From: Mameliella sp. CS4
GTDB taxonomy: Bacteria > Pseudomonadota > Alphaproteobacteria > Rhodobacterales > Rhodobacteraceae
Length of the DNA: 38,379 nucleotides
Assembly (NCBI RefSeq): GCF_019392335.1
Contig: NZ_JAHXRQ010000035.1
Span: forward strand, 1 to 38,379
Reading direction: 5' to 3'
The translations under genes and the position numbers were made by a program. Shown here one piece after another: positions 16,338 through 25,417 of this stretch (positions are counted from its first letter, which is position 1; every line of letters starts with the position of its first letter). The notes under the pieces are model-generated. The model saw only the letters and a program-made list of their open reading frames with translations. It had not been told where the DNA came from and searched no databases.

Positions 16338-17173
16338 CAGATCAGGACGTAGTCCCCGGTAGTTGCAGGCATGCCCTCAATTCGGCGCAGTTCGGTTCGC
16401 CGGAACACCTTCCCCGTGACAACAAACTGAAACAGATCACGACCCTGCAGAAGAACCCGCATAATCTCTTGGTCCGCTGGCGTATCGTGCAGGCCCTCGG
16501 CAAACTCCATCCAGATGATCGGCCTGTCGCGCTCCAGCATCTCGCGCAGGCCGCGCAACACCTCGAGCTCGAACCCCTGCACGTCGATCTTAATCGCGTC
16601 GACCTTGTCGATACCCTGTTCGCGCAAGATCTCCATTCCGACTCGCACCGGTACGTCGTGGATTTTCTTCAGGGGGCGGTCATATTGCTCTTCCTGAACC
16701 AGGGTGCCAAGTCCCAAGTTGTAGTCGTCCACCAGGAAGAACGGCAACTCGGTGTTCTCCGATCCCAGCGCGCATTTGACGAGAGTGAGGTTGTCAGCAC
16801 TGTTATCCGCCTTCATCTGCTCGAAATCTGCCCAGAGGTTCGGATTAGGCTCAAAGGCAAAGACCTGACCGAAATGCTTAGAGAATGCAATTCTATGCAC
16901 ACCGATATTGGCCCCGATGTCGAGCAGAACACCCCGGCGTTCCGAGGACGCGATCGCCAAGAAGGCGTTGATCTCATCCTGCTCGTACCCTCCAAAGAGA
17001 TAGAGTTGACGCTGGATATAGTCCGACATGCGCCCGGAATGAATACCGTGCCAGTTTGTTACCTTGAAGTGGCTCTGATGGTCACGTGGCACCAGCATCT
17101 GGACCACTCGGCGCCACCCCCTGAGCCTGGAAAGCCCACGCAGGCTTCTGGCCGTTCGTGCTATAAGGTTCAT
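16337..17173 (-). CDS. FkbM-family methyltransferase
   Basis: The 278-residue product has the FkbM SAM-binding core: VLLDIGANIGVHRIAFSK (motif I), VFAFEPNPNLWADF, then IDKVDAIKIDVQGFELEVLRG and IIWMEFAEG. FkbM enzymes O-methylate hydroxyls of sugars and polyketides; here a sugar in the repeat unit is the likely target. ATG 17173 follows a GGAGAT site (CTGTAGGAGATTTCG). Downstream coupling to the GT4 gene is by a one-base overlap. No membrane segments. Confidence 0.87.
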   Translation of the reverse strand: MNLIARTARSLRGLSRLRGWRRVVQMLVPRDHQSHFKVTNWHGIHSGRMSDYIQRQLYLFGGYEQDEINAFLAIASSERRGVLLDIGANIGVHRIAFSKHFGQVFAFEPNPNLWADFEQMKADNSADNLTLVKCALGSENTELPFFLVDDYNLGLGTLVQEEQYDRPLKKIHDVPVRVGMEILREQGIDKVDAIKIDVQGFELEVLRGLREMLERDRPIIWMEFAEGLHDTPADQEIMRVLLQGRDLFQFVVTGKVFRRTELRRIEGMPATTGDYVLI

Positions 17174-17220
17174 CGAAATCTCCTACAGGTTCAAAAAAGA
17201 GCATGGTCATATCTCGCAGA

Positions 17221-17934
17221 TCAAAGCACCGATACATCCCACAGCGCGATCGACTTGCCGCTAGTTTTGCCTTCGGTTTCGAGGATCATCTCCAGCGGCG
17301 TGGGCAGATTGAAGGGGGCGGCCTGCATATCCACCGGGCGGAAGCCGCCGATCTCGATATCGATGTTTGCCGCGCGGCCGGGATAAGTGGTGGTCAGCAA
17401 GTAACGCGCGCCCGAGCGTTTCACGTTGGCAATCGCCTGTTTGACCATGGCGTGCGGCAAATGGATGAAGCAGTCGCGCACCATCACCAAGTCGGCCCTG
17501 GGCAGATCGTCGGTGACCAAGTCGATAACGTCGAATGTACCGAGACCGCCCTTCTCTGTGCGGGCCTTCTCGATCAGGACGGGCACGATATCGCCACCGG
17601 TATAGGTGACGCCCGCCGGAAGCGTCTGGCTGATCCAGTAGGCATCACCGCAGGGCACGTCGAGCAAGCTCGTGATCTCGTATTTTGCCAGCAGGTCCGG
17701 CAGCGCCGCGCGCAACAGCGCCGTGGCTTCGAGCGTCGAGCCGGGCCCCGAGACGCTCTCTGTACCGTCCCATGTGTTGTCTTCCGCGATCTTGGTAAAG
17801 ACGTTCCTGGACGAACGGGTGTTGAGCACCGCGCGTTTGGCACTGCGCAGCAATTCCGCAAGGGGGGCGGGCATCGCCGCCACCATTCGGCGCGCGATCC
17901 CACGCAAATAGGTTGTCTGTTGTGTCAAAGTCAT
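17221..17934 (-). CDS. Class I SAM-dependent methyltransferase
   Basis: The 237-residue product has a helical N-terminus and a Rossmann methyltransferase core: SLLDVPCGDAYWISQTLP (motif I, about residues 90-107), TYTGGDIVPVLIEKA (acidic residue of motif II), ADLVMVRDCFIHLP (motif IV) and LLTTTYPGR. It resembles small methyltransferases in O-antigen and capsule loci, which methylate sugars or chain ends. GAGAGATG precedes the ATG closely. It lies 17 bases after the upstream GT4 gene and 47 bases before the FkbM gene. The exact target is unknown. Confidence 0.8.
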   Translation of the reverse strand: MTLTQQTTYLRGIARRMVAAMPAPLAELLRSAKRAVLNTRSSRNVFTKIAEDNTWDGTESVSGPGSTLEATALLRAALPDLLAKYEITSLLDVPCGDAYWISQTLPAGVTYTGGDIVPVLIEKARTEKGGLGTFDVIDLVTDDLPRADLVMVRDCFIHLPHAMVKQAIANVKRSGARYLLTTTYPGRAANIDIEIGGFRPVDMQAAPFNLPTPLEMILETEGKTSGKSIALWDVSVL

Positions 17935-17951
17935 CTCTCCGTGGAATATTG

Positions 17952-19037
17952 TCAGAAAAGAACACCCCTGAGCGTGGTTTCATAATTGTCAATGTCCAAG
18001 GCCTCCACGGCCCAAGATCTGCCCATTTCCGCCATTTCCCGGCGTTCGGGTTCGGGCATCGCGAGCGCTTGGGCCAGAACCGGAGCCAGCGACTCGACGG
18101 TCCAGTCCTCGTAGAGCAGCCCGCCGCCCGATTTCCGGACGATCTCCGCTGCACCGCCGCTACCGGCGTAGACGATGGGCACCAATCCCTGTTCCCAGGC
18201 CTCCATGACAACGCGGCCGAGGGTCTCGAAGTTCGAGGTCGAAACTAGGAAACGGTAGCCGCCCAGGGCATCGGTGACATCCGGCCGAAAGCCATGAAAG
18301 ACAACGCGCCCATCCGCGACCTGATCCGCGGCGCCGGCCTTCAGCGTGGTTTCGTAAAGGTCGCCCGGAGCTCCTTCGCCGAAGACATGCGCGGCATGGC
18401 CTGCAAAGGCCGGATCCCCCATCGCCTCGACCAGCAGGTGCTGGCCCTTGCTGTGCGCCAGCCGGCCGAGGCTGACGAAATCCGCAGTCCCGCCCGGCGT
18501 GCGTGGATTTTCGGCTGCGAAGAGGTAGGGATCGTAGGCCTTGTGGAGGAAGGTATGGGCGTTCTTCGTCGGAGGAGGCGAGGGCATCATGGCATCGCTG
18601 ATGTAGACTTGGTGCAGCGGTGCGCTGGGGCTCCCCCGCAGGGGGGCGACGCGCGGCACGTCCTCCAGAAGGCGCACATGCAGCACCAGCGGCGCCCGCG
18701 CCAGTCGCGCCAGTGGCGCTAGGAGACGGCAGAGCCCGGCTTGGTTGAGGTAGATCCGGTCCGGACGGTGCCGCGCGATCAGCAGCCCCAGCCGCGCCAT
18801 CGCCATCAGGCGCGCCGCGCGGCCCTTCCTGTGGAGCAGGCCGATGGGCGCATGGATCACCTCCACCGGACCGTGCGTGGCACGATCAGCCACCAGCCCG
18901 GCGAGCGCCGCCCCCGGAGGCGTGACCAGGATCACCCGGTCCCAGGCCTCGGTCAGCGGCTTGAGAGTTGCGGCCAGCGCGCGCTCCGATCCCCAGAGCT
19001 GCAGCCCGGGGTCGATGACCATGAGCGTCCCGGTCAT
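17952..19037 (-). CDS. GT4 glycosyltransferase
   Basis: The 361-residue GT-B enzyme starts at ATG 19037, whose ATGA overlaps the stop of the upstream glycosyltransferase; longer readings upstream are shadow sequence. Segments include MVIDPGLQLWGSERALAATL (acceptor-side loop), PLVLHVRLLED, FVSLGRLAHSKGQHLLVEAM, VVFHGFRPDVTDAL and the donor-site VMEAWEQGLVPIVYAGSGGAAEIV. It is cytoplasmic and adds one sugar of the repeat unit; specificity cannot be read from sequence. Confidence 0.85.
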   Translation of the reverse strand: MTGTLMVIDPGLQLWGSERALAATLKPLTEAWDRVILVTPPGAALAGLVADRATHGPVEVIHAPIGLLHRKGRAARLMAMARLGLLIARHRPDRIYLNQAGLCRLLAPLARLARAPLVLHVRLLEDVPRVAPLRGSPSAPLHQVYISDAMMPSPPPTKNAHTFLHKAYDPYLFAAENPRTPGGTADFVSLGRLAHSKGQHLLVEAMGDPAFAGHAAHVFGEGAPGDLYETTLKAGAADQVADGRVVFHGFRPDVTDALGGYRFLVSTSNFETLGRVVMEAWEQGLVPIVYAGSGGAAEIVRKSGGGLLYEDWTVESLAPVLAQALAMPEPERREMAEMGRSWAVEALDIDNYETTLRGVLF

Positions 19038-20143
19038 GTCCGGATCTCCTCGAGCCAGTCGGTAAGCCGGGGGAAGACATGCTCGTAGTTGTACCCCGCC
19101 TGGTGCCGTTCGAAGGCCCGCGCGCCCTCGGCCCGGCACCGCTCCGGGTCGGCGGCATAGGCCGCCACGAGGCCCGCCATCTCTTCCGGATCATCCGTCG
19201 ACAGGCAAGCCCCGATGCCGTCCAGCAATTCTGGCACCGCGGGGTTCCAGTCGCCGATTTGGGGCAGCCCCGCCTTCATGTACTGGAAACGCTTGTTCGA
19301 GGCTCCGAGCGCCGTGCGCCACTGCTGCAGCGTGCCGTCCAGCAACGCCACGCCAAGGTCCGACGACGCGAGCCGCCGCTCGGCGGCTTCGGTTTCCATC
19401 CAGCCCAGGAAATGCACCCGGTCCCGGATCCCTTCCGCAACCGCGAGGTCCTGCAGTTGCCCGGCGATCGGGGTGGTGTCATTGCCGATCAGCACCAGAT
19501 GCGCCTCGGCCGGCCAGAGGGGGATAGAGCGGATCAGCATGTCGAGCTTCTGATTGAACCCGAGGGAACCGCAATAGACCACCTCAAAACGCCCTGTCTC
19601 CTCGCGGGGCAGGGGAGCCTCGGCGCGCAGCGGATAGTTCTCGATCACCAGTGGCAGCCTGTCGAGCTTCAGCGCCTCGGCGGTATGGGCCGCACGGCCC
19701 TCGTCGGGAACGACGACCCGCGCGAATCCCCGTACCGCCTTTACAAGGCGGTTCTCCAGGAAACTGTCCATGTATTGCAGCAATTCGTGCAGGTGCAGGA
19801 TGCGCCAGCGCGGCTGCAGCGGGGTCATGTCGCTGACAAGGCCACCAATCGGGTCGTAGCAGATCTCCACCGCGCCGCGTCCCGCCCGCAGACGGGCCCG
19901 CAGCAGGGCCCGGGCCAGGCGCAGGTTCCGACTCAGCCGGCCTTCGCGGTACTGCCCCGTCGTCAGCGCATGCACCTCGACCCCCGGGCAGGTGAAATCG
20001 GGCCGCACGGCGCCCTCGCGCAGGGTCGACGTCACCACCTGCACCCGGTGCCCCGCCAGCGCCAGCAGCCGTGCCTGGTACTGCACCGGCGGGTAGCCGT
20101 CGATCGGCGGGGGAGAAACGAGAATGAAAGACAACGGTGTCAC
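19034..20143 (-). CDS. Glycosyltransferase (GT4-like)
   Basis: The 369-residue GT-B protein has N-terminal LSFILVSPPPIDGYPPVQYQARLLALAGHRVQVVTS, broken by a short GYPPVQ loop, then ILHLHELLQYMD, VVVPDEGRAAH, FEVVYCGSLGFNQKLDMLI, VHFLGWMETEAAERRLASSDLGVALLD and NKRFQYMKAGLPQIG. The last segment is the usual donor-binding region in this family. It overlaps the wzy-like gene upstream and the next GT4 gene downstream by four bases each, so the three are probably translated as a unit. Confidence 0.82.
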   Translation of the reverse strand: MTPLSFILVSPPPIDGYPPVQYQARLLALAGHRVQVVTSTLREGAVRPDFTCPGVEVHALTTGQYREGRLSRNLRLARALLRARLRAGRGAVEICYDPIGGLVSDMTPLQPRWRILHLHELLQYMDSFLENRLVKAVRGFARVVVPDEGRAAHTAEALKLDRLPLVIENYPLRAEAPLPREETGRFEVVYCGSLGFNQKLDMLIRSIPLWPAEAHLVLIGNDTTPIAGQLQDLAVAEGIRDRVHFLGWMETEAAERRLASSDLGVALLDGTLQQWRTALGASNKRFQYMKAGLPQIGDWNPAVPELLDGIGACLSTDDPEEMAGLVAAYAADPERCRAEGARAFERHQAGYNYEHVFPRLTDWLEEIRT

Positions 20144-21558
20144 TGTACCTGTTTCCTCAGAGGGTCCGCCCTGTCTTCACGCGCGCGGCGCTGCCGCAAC
20201 CCGCGCAGCCAGCGCATCAATGCGAAGTCCAGCATCCCCATGATGATCCAGGCAAAGACCGCGCCGTTGACGATGAAGAAGGGCCTGAGCAGCGGATCGA
20301 GCGCCACGATGCCAATCACGTAGACCTTGGCGAAGGACATCAGCCGCCCTTCCCGCAGGTGGCGGAACGCCGTCCGGTCCAGCCAGGCCAGGATCATGCC
20401 GAAGGCAATGAACCCCACGAACACGCCGACGTAGCCGAAGTTGATGTAGAACTCGAAGACCGTTCCACTGCCGAAGGTCGCACTGTCCGAAAGGATCAGC
20501 CCAGTGTGTTCGGACATGAAATCGCTGCCCCCACGGGCGGGCTTCCCGGGCCACAGGACCCGCGGCACCAGGACCAGCGGCAGGATGACCAGCGTCGCGC
20601 CCCATTGCTGCAACTCGGGAAAGAGCGCGTGCTGCTCGATCATGCGCCCGATGAAAAGTCCGAGATTGAGACGGATGTTCACCAGGTCGAGCGCCTGGAA
20701 ATTCCACAGCGAGAACAGCTCCGTCTGCGACACGGCCATCACTAGCACGTCGAGCAGGTTGCCACTGCCGTTCTGCCAGATCACCAGCCGGATTTCGTCG
20801 CGGAAAGAGAACCAGCCCACGAATCCGGTGAGGAGCAGCCAGATGATGCCCACCGACCAAGCCGCCCGCACCAGCAGGGGTTTCCGAGACCAGTCACTGA
20901 TCTGCGCCATCCAGAAGGAGAGCAACGTGATGCCGAAGAGAAACCCGTAGGAGGCAAAGCCGAACAGCAGGACGTAATAGGCGGGCACCATCGCTGCCAG
21001 CACCACCCAGAGCCTACGTGACCGGCCGTCCCGGAAAGCCATCCAGGCACCGAGGCCGATGACCACCACGCCCAGGTTGCGCCCGGCCTCGAACAAGGCT
21101 GCCGACATGGGAAAGCTGATCCGCAGGTAATTGCCTGCGTAGCTGACCAGGGCGAAGGTCCCCAAGACGGTCAGGACGGCCAATTCGTAGTCCCGAGGCA
21201 TGCGCGCGCCCCGGATCTGCCGCGCGGACTGTGCCGAGGCCAGCTTCCGGAAGGCTCCGACACCGATCGCGAAACCGAGCAGACCCAAGAGGGAAGCGAA
21301 GGTCGCCTTCACGATCAGCCATTCCGTAATATCATATTTGCCTAGGTACCAATGGCCACCGGGGCGCAGATGGGTGTAGCCCGGAACCGCGTAGACGAAA
21401 CAGCCACCGTAGAGAAAGCTCATCGTCAGTACCAGGGCGGCAGGTAAGCCGACGCTGCCCCGCGCGAACGTCGCGCGGATAATCCGCAACACGAGCAGGA
21501 CCCAAAAGACGAACATGACCTGCATGGCCAAGTGAACATCGGCAAGATCGTTGGTCAT
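20140..21558 (-). CDS. wzy: Wzy-type O-antigen/EPS polymerase
   Basis: The 472-residue integral membrane protein has about ten to twelve hydrophobic segments. The region after residue 320 holds a large periplasmic-type loop (PGKPARGGSDFMSEHTG) followed by FEFYINFGYVGVFVGFIAFGM, the (Y/F)xNFGxxG motif typical of Wzy-like oligosaccharide repeat-unit polymerases. It would join undecaprenyl-linked units in the periplasm, with chain length set by the Wzc-like protein. It overlaps both neighbours by four bases. Sequence conservation in Wzy proteins is low, so this rests on topology, motif and position beside wzx. Confidence 0.78.
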   Translation of the reverse strand: MTNDLADVHLAMQVMFVFWVLLVLRIIRATFARGSVGLPAALVLTMSFLYGGCFVYAVPGYTHLRPGGHWYLGKYDITEWLIVKATFASLLGLLGFAIGVGAFRKLASAQSARQIRGARMPRDYELAVLTVLGTFALVSYAGNYLRISFPMSAALFEAGRNLGVVVIGLGAWMAFRDGRSRRLWVVLAAMVPAYYVLLFGFASYGFLFGITLLSFWMAQISDWSRKPLLVRAAWSVGIIWLLLTGFVGWFSFRDEIRLVIWQNGSGNLLDVLVMAVSQTELFSLWNFQALDLVNIRLNLGLFIGRMIEQHALFPELQQWGATLVILPLVLVPRVLWPGKPARGGSDFMSEHTGLILSDSATFGSGTVFEFYINFGYVGVFVGFIAFGMILAWLDRTAFRHLREGRLMSFAKVYVIGIVALDPLLRPFFIVNGAVFAWIIMGMLDFALMRWLRGLRQRRAREDRADPLRKQVQ

Positions 21559-22631
21559 GCTTCGGCCCTTCCCGGAGCGGGGATCTCGTGGGCGGCTTTC
21601 CCGGCCACCTCGCGGTAAAGATCAGCGTATTGCCCTGCGATGCGTCCGGCCGCAAAGCGCCGGGCGTTCTCCCGACCGCGCCGGACCAGGTCCTCGCGGT
21701 GCCCGGCATCTTCCAGCAGGCGTACCAGCCCGGCCCGGACCCGCCCCGTGTCGGTCGGGTCGACCAGCGCTGCGGCGCCGCCGGCCACCTCGCGCATCGG
21801 GGAGAGGTCGCTGGTCAGCACCGGGCGGCCGATGGCCTGGGCCTCGATGATCGGCATCCCGAACCCCTCGGCCGTGGAGACGAAAGTCATGATCGTGCAG
21901 TCGCGATAGGCCTCCAGCATCTCGGCGTCAGAGAGGTTCACCCGGTTTTCATACGCCACGCCGGAGCCGTCGAGCAGCGCCTGCTGCGCCCCGGACAGCC
22001 GGCCCACCACGATCAGCCGCGCGTCGAGCCCCTGCATCGCCGCCACCAGCCGGTCCAGGTTCTTGTTGGCCTTGGTGCCGATGTGCAGCACGGTGCGGCT
22101 GTCCGGCGGCGGCCCCATGGGGCCGAAGCGCGCGGGCAGGGGGCAGTCGATGACCCGCACCGCTGTTGCGCGCGGTCCCGTCAGGTCGGCCAGCTGCGCC
22201 TTGCTGCGCTCGGAAATCGCGGTCACCACCCGGCTGGCCCGCAGCGGCAGGTAGAGCCAGATCAGCCACAGGATCGCGCGCCGAAGCCCGCGCGCATCGG
22301 CGATGGCATTGCTGTCGGCCACGGTCAGGACGGTCCGGGCGCGCGGCAGGCCCAGGGTCAGAAAGTGCTCGTCTCCCAGCACATGCGCCACGTCGAGCCC
22401 GTCTTCCCGCATCCGCCGCCGCGCCGCCGCGATGGACTTCAAGCGGTTCAGCACCCCGCGGGAGGGGTAGGGAGAGACGTAGAGCCGCGCGTCGACGCCC
22501 TCGGGCAGGGCCTCGCGCACGGTCGAGAAGACGGTCTCGAGCGAGAAAAACCCGGGCCGCGGGTGCCGCAGGAACATCCCCACGCGGAGCGGGCGGCGCG
22601 GGGCCACGGTATCTGCGAAGGAGGTCGGCAT
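21555..22631 (-). CDS. GT4 glycosyltransferase
   Basis: The 358-residue GT-B enzyme shows RVGMFLRHPRPGFFSLETVF at the N-terminus, VAHVLGDEHFLTLGLP, VTAISERSKAQL, VLHIGTKANKNLDRLVAAM, then DCTIMTFVSTAEGFGMPIIEAQA and IGRPVLTSDLSPMREVAGGAA. That run contains the canonical EGFGxPxxEA donor motif and the final GPxGxRE-like loop. The arrangement matches WbdA/RfaG-type retaining mannosyl- or glucosyltransferases, but the sugar cannot be named. The CgeB-like gene ends six bases upstream. Confidence 0.88.
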   Translation of the reverse strand: MPTSFADTVAPRRPLRVGMFLRHPRPGFFSLETVFSTVREALPEGVDARLYVSPYPSRGVLNRLKSIAAARRRMREDGLDVAHVLGDEHFLTLGLPRARTVLTVADSNAIADARGLRRAILWLIWLYLPLRASRVVTAISERSKAQLADLTGPRATAVRVIDCPLPARFGPMGPPPDSRTVLHIGTKANKNLDRLVAAMQGLDARLIVVGRLSGAQQALLDGSGVAYENRVNLSDAEMLEAYRDCTIMTFVSTAEGFGMPIIEAQAIGRPVLTSDLSPMREVAGGAAALVDPTDTGRVRAGLVRLLEDAGHREDLVRRGRENARRFAAGRIAGQYADLYREVAGKAAHEIPAPGRAEA

Positions 22632-22637
22632 GACGGC

Positions 22638-23624
22638 TCAGACCACCTCCATGATGCGGGCCAGGCGGTGGGCGTAGGTGTGCTCGGCATGGGCCCGGCG
22701 GCGCCCGGCGGCGCGCACCCCGTCGGCCCAGGCCGGGTCCTGGCGGGCGCGGTCGAGCCAGTCCAGGATATCCCTGACCGAGGCATAGGTCAGCACCTCC
22801 TCGCCCGGCTCGAAGCATTCCGCCACCGAGGGCTTGGCCTCTATCAGTTGCAACCCGCCGGCGCCGCAGATCTCGAAGGCGCGGCAGTTCAGGCTGTCAC
22901 CCTCGGACATGGCGGTACAGTTCAGGCTGGCCAGTGCGCCCTCGAAGACGGCGCTCTTGTCCCTCCGCGTGATGTAGCGGCCGGTGTGCATCGACCTGAT
23001 CCGCGGATCGCCCCAGCGCGGTGGCGCGAAACCGTGCAGGGCAAGCTCCACGCCGGCGTCCATCAACCGCCGCACCAGGAATTGCCGGTAGCCATAGTAA
23101 TTTCCCACCACTGCCACGCTGTTGTCGCGCGCCGCGCCCTGCGGGCAATGCCAGTCGGGGTTGATCGCCTCGTGCATCAGCTCTGCCTTCAGGCCCACGG
23201 CGCGCATTTTCTGCACCGCCAGCGCGTCCTTGATGAAGATCCGATCCCAGCCGTCTTGCAACAGCCCCATGCCGCGCATGTTGGCGGGGGTATCGCCCCA
23301 CCAGGCCACCAACCGTTTCGCGCCCACCTCGCGCAGAGCCGCCAGGACCTCGCTCCGCAAGCTCTGGGTCAGGCAGATGACCAGGTCGGGGCGGAAGTGT
23401 CGGGCCGCCTCCACGGCGAACCGTTCGTGCGCTTCCCAGCGATAGGGGTAGAGCCGCACCATGGCGTCCGACACCATGCGCCCGATCCGCCCGCGGTTGC
23501 GGCGGAACGGACCCGGTGCCAGCATCACCTCGTGCCCCATCTGGCGCAGCGTGTGGGCCACGTTGTCCTGAAAGGTGTCCGGCGCTGCGTGGAACGGGAT
23601 CAGGACGCGCAGGGGGGCCGTCAT
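22638..23624 (-). CDS. CgeB-like glycosyltransferase
   Basis: The 328-residue protein resembles the CgeB/Glyco_trans_1_2 group: LVICLTQSLRSEVLAAL, LVAWWGDTPANMRG, DRIFIKDALAVQKMRAVGLKAELMHEAINPDWH, a NYYGYRQFLVRRL linker, and the C-terminal LNCRAFEICGAGGLQLIEAKPSVAECFEPGEEVLTY, broken here between QLIEAKPS and VAECF. These proteins are GT-B folds often found in spore-coat and polysaccharide loci. It overlaps the WbpE-like gene by four bases. Function in sugar transfer is inferred from fold and context. Confidence 0.82.
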   Translation of the reverse strand: MTAPLRVLIPFHAAPDTFQDNVAHTLRQMGHEVMLAPGPFRRNRGRIGRMVSDAMVRLYPYRWEAHERFAVEAARHFRPDLVICLTQSLRSEVLAALREVGAKRLVAWWGDTPANMRGMGLLQDGWDRIFIKDALAVQKMRAVGLKAELMHEAINPDWHCPQGAARDNSVAVVGNYYGYRQFLVRRLMDAGVELALHGFAPPRWGDPRIRSMHTGRYITRRDKSAVFEGALASLNCTAMSEGDSLNCRAFEICGAGGLQLIEAKPSVAECFEPGEEVLTYASVRDILDWLDRARQDPAWADGVRAAGRRRAHAEHTYAHRLARIMEVV

Positions 23625-24721
23625 GCCGGCGCCCCCGCCAGGGCCTCGGCCAGCGCGTCGGCGATGCGCTCCTGCGTCCCGGCCTCCAGGTAGGGATGCA
23701 TGGGCAGGCTCATGACCTGCTCCGCCGCCGCATCCCCCACGGGCAGATGCGACCTGGGGTCCGCCACCGCGGGCTGGCGGTTCAGGGGCAGAGGATAATG
23801 CACCGCCGTCGGGATGCCCGCCGCCTTCAGCCGGGCCTGCACCCTGTCCCGTTCGGCCACGCGCACGGTGTATTGCGCCCAGACACTGCTGCGCCCCGGC
23901 ACGACTGTGGGCGCGGCGATGCCGCGCGCGCCCAGCAGCGCGGCATACCGCGCCGCTGCCGCGTCGCGCAGCGCCAACTCCTCCTCGAATATCTCGAGTT
24001 TGGCCAGCAGAACAGCCGCCTGCAGCGTGTCGAGGCGGCTGTTCACCCCCAGCCGCAGGTGGTGGTAGCGGCGGTCCTGGCCGTGCCGGGCGATCTGGCG
24101 CAGCGGCGTGGCCAGGTTTTCGTCCGAGGTGAAGATCGCCCCGCCGTCGCCGTAGCAGCCCAGCGGCTTGGAGGGGAAGAAGCTGGTGCAGCCGATGGTC
24201 GAGAGGTTGCCCGACCGCCGCCCGTCCAGCGTGGCGCCGAAGCTCTGCGCCCCGTCCTCGATCACCGGCAGCCCGTTCGCCGAGGCAATGGCGTTGATCG
24301 CGTCGAAATCCGCCGTCTGACCGTAGAGCGAGACCGGGATGATCGCCCGGGTGCGCGACGTGATCGCGCCAGCCAGCGCCGCGGGATCAAGGTTGAAGGT
24401 CACCGGGTCGATGTCCACGTAGACCGGCCGCGCGCCCAGCACCGCCACCGTCTCGGCGGTGGCGATGTAGGAGAACCCAGGCGTGATCACCTCGTCGCCA
24501 CGCCCCACGCCGAGGGCCATCAGCGCGATCTGCAGCGCGTCGGTGCCGTTGGCGCAGCTGATGCAATAGGCCGCGCCGGTAAACTCCGCGAGCCGCTCTT
24601 CGAGCTCGGCAACCTCGGGTCCCAGAATGTAGGCCCCATGCGCCAGGACACGGGCCATCCGCGCGTCGAGATCCGCCTTTATGCGGGCCTGTTGGGCGGC
24701 GAGGTCGATGAAAGGGATCAT
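23621..24721 (-). CDS. wbpE: PLP sugar aminotransferase (WbpE-like, DegT/DnrJ/EryC1)
   Basis: The 366-residue DegT-family aminotransferase has ISCANGTDALQIAL (phosphate-binding), TPGFSYIATAE, IEDGAQSFGA with Asp156 contacting the pyridine ring, and the PLP Schiff-base Lys185 in FFPSKPLGCYGDGG. NSRLDTLQAAVL and VHYPLPLNRQP also fit WbpE. WbpE transfers an amino group from glutamate to the C3 ketone of the UDP-GlcNAc uronate made by WbpA and WbpB, giving UDP-GlcNAc(3NH2)A. wbpA, wbpB and wbpD homologues sit immediately upstream, which strongly supports this role over other sugar aminotransferases. Confidence 0.92.
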   Translation of the reverse strand: MIPFIDLAAQQARIKADLDARMARVLAHGAYILGPEVAELEERLAEFTGAAYCISCANGTDALQIALMALGVGRGDEVITPGFSYIATAETVAVLGARPVYVDIDPVTFNLDPAALAGAITSRTRAIIPVSLYGQTADFDAINAIASANGLPVIEDGAQSFGATLDGRRSGNLSTIGCTSFFPSKPLGCYGDGGAIFTSDENLATPLRQIARHGQDRRYHHLRLGVNSRLDTLQAAVLLAKLEIFEEELALRDAAAARYAALLGARGIAAPTVVPGRSSVWAQYTVRVAERDRVQARLKAAGIPTAVHYPLPLNRQPAVADPRSHLPVGDAAAEQVMSLPMHPYLEAGTQERIADALAEALAGAPA

Positions 24722-24745
24722 GCAAGTAGCCTTTGAACGGGAAGG

Positions 24746-25417
24746 TCAGCGGCGTTTCCGCAACAGGTAATGGAAAGAGCGGTTCAGTTCCTTCGGAAGC
24801 GCATCCTTGACCGCCTTCGGCACGAGCCGCGACAAGGTCTTGGAAAAACTGGAGCGGGTGAAGTTCTGCGGGGCCTGCCCCTGCCGTTTCACGAGCGTGC
24901 GTCCGAGAAACCTGTCGATCACGGAGGGGTCGTCGGTTTCGAGGTTGTAGACCAGAAGTTGCCCGGCCGGGATCGTCTCCATGACGGCCGCCACGTGGGC
25001 ATCCCAGTCCGCGCGCCACCGGTCGGCCAGCGCCTGCAGGTCAGGCAGCCCGGCCAGCCGGCGCAAAGCTTCGGCATAGGTGCCGTCATTGTGGTCCAGC
25101 CGGCTGGCAATCCAGCGTTCGCGGTCGCGCAGGTTCAGGATGAAACGGGCATCCTGAACCTGTTCGAGGATCTGCGGGAAGAATTTGTAGCCCTCGACGA
25201 ACGCGTCCTCACGCACGTCCTCGATATCGCTGAAAGCGTCGTAATCCTCCAATCCCGCCAGAATGTACCGTCCGGCCTCGAGGTTGTCCTGCATAACTGT
25301 GGCCAGGTAGCGCCTGTCCGCCGTCTTGAGATGGGCCGCGGAGAACCCCAGCGCATCAAGCCGGAAGTGGATCGTGGAGGTTCCGCACTTGTTGAAGCCG
25401 ATCTGGAAGACCTTCAT
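24746..25417 (-). CDS. Small sulfotransferase-family protein
   Basis: The 223-residue product starts at ATG 25417, overlapping the wbpD stop by four bases. The N-terminal MKVFQIGFNKCGTSTIHFRL is a 5'-phosphosulfate loop, and FILNLRDRERWIASRLDHN fits the 3'-phosphate site. The C-terminus is basic (SFHYLLRKRR). It is shorter than the other sulfotransferase in the operon and is similar to orphan sulfotransferase-family proteins of marine alphaproteobacteria. It sits inside the wbpABDE group, so sulfation of a sugar in the repeat unit is likely but not shown. Confidence 0.8.
   Translation of the reverse strand: MKVFQIGFNKCGTSTIHFRLDALGFSAAHLKTADRRYLATVMQDNLEAGRYILAGLEDYDAFSDIEDVREDAFVEGYKFFPQILEQVQDARFILNLRDRERWIASRLDHNDGTYAEALRRLAGLPDLQALADRWRADWDAHVAAVMETIPAGQLLVYNLETDDPSVIDRFLGRTLVKRQGQAPQNFTRSSFSKTLSRLVPKAVKDALPKELNRSFHYLLRKRR

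Noticed and set aside
21588..23693. 701-codon plus-strand ORF antisense to two glycosyltransferases
   Set aside because: The minus-strand genes have full motifs and overlapping operon spacing; the antisense product is His/Arg/Gly-rich shadow sequence.
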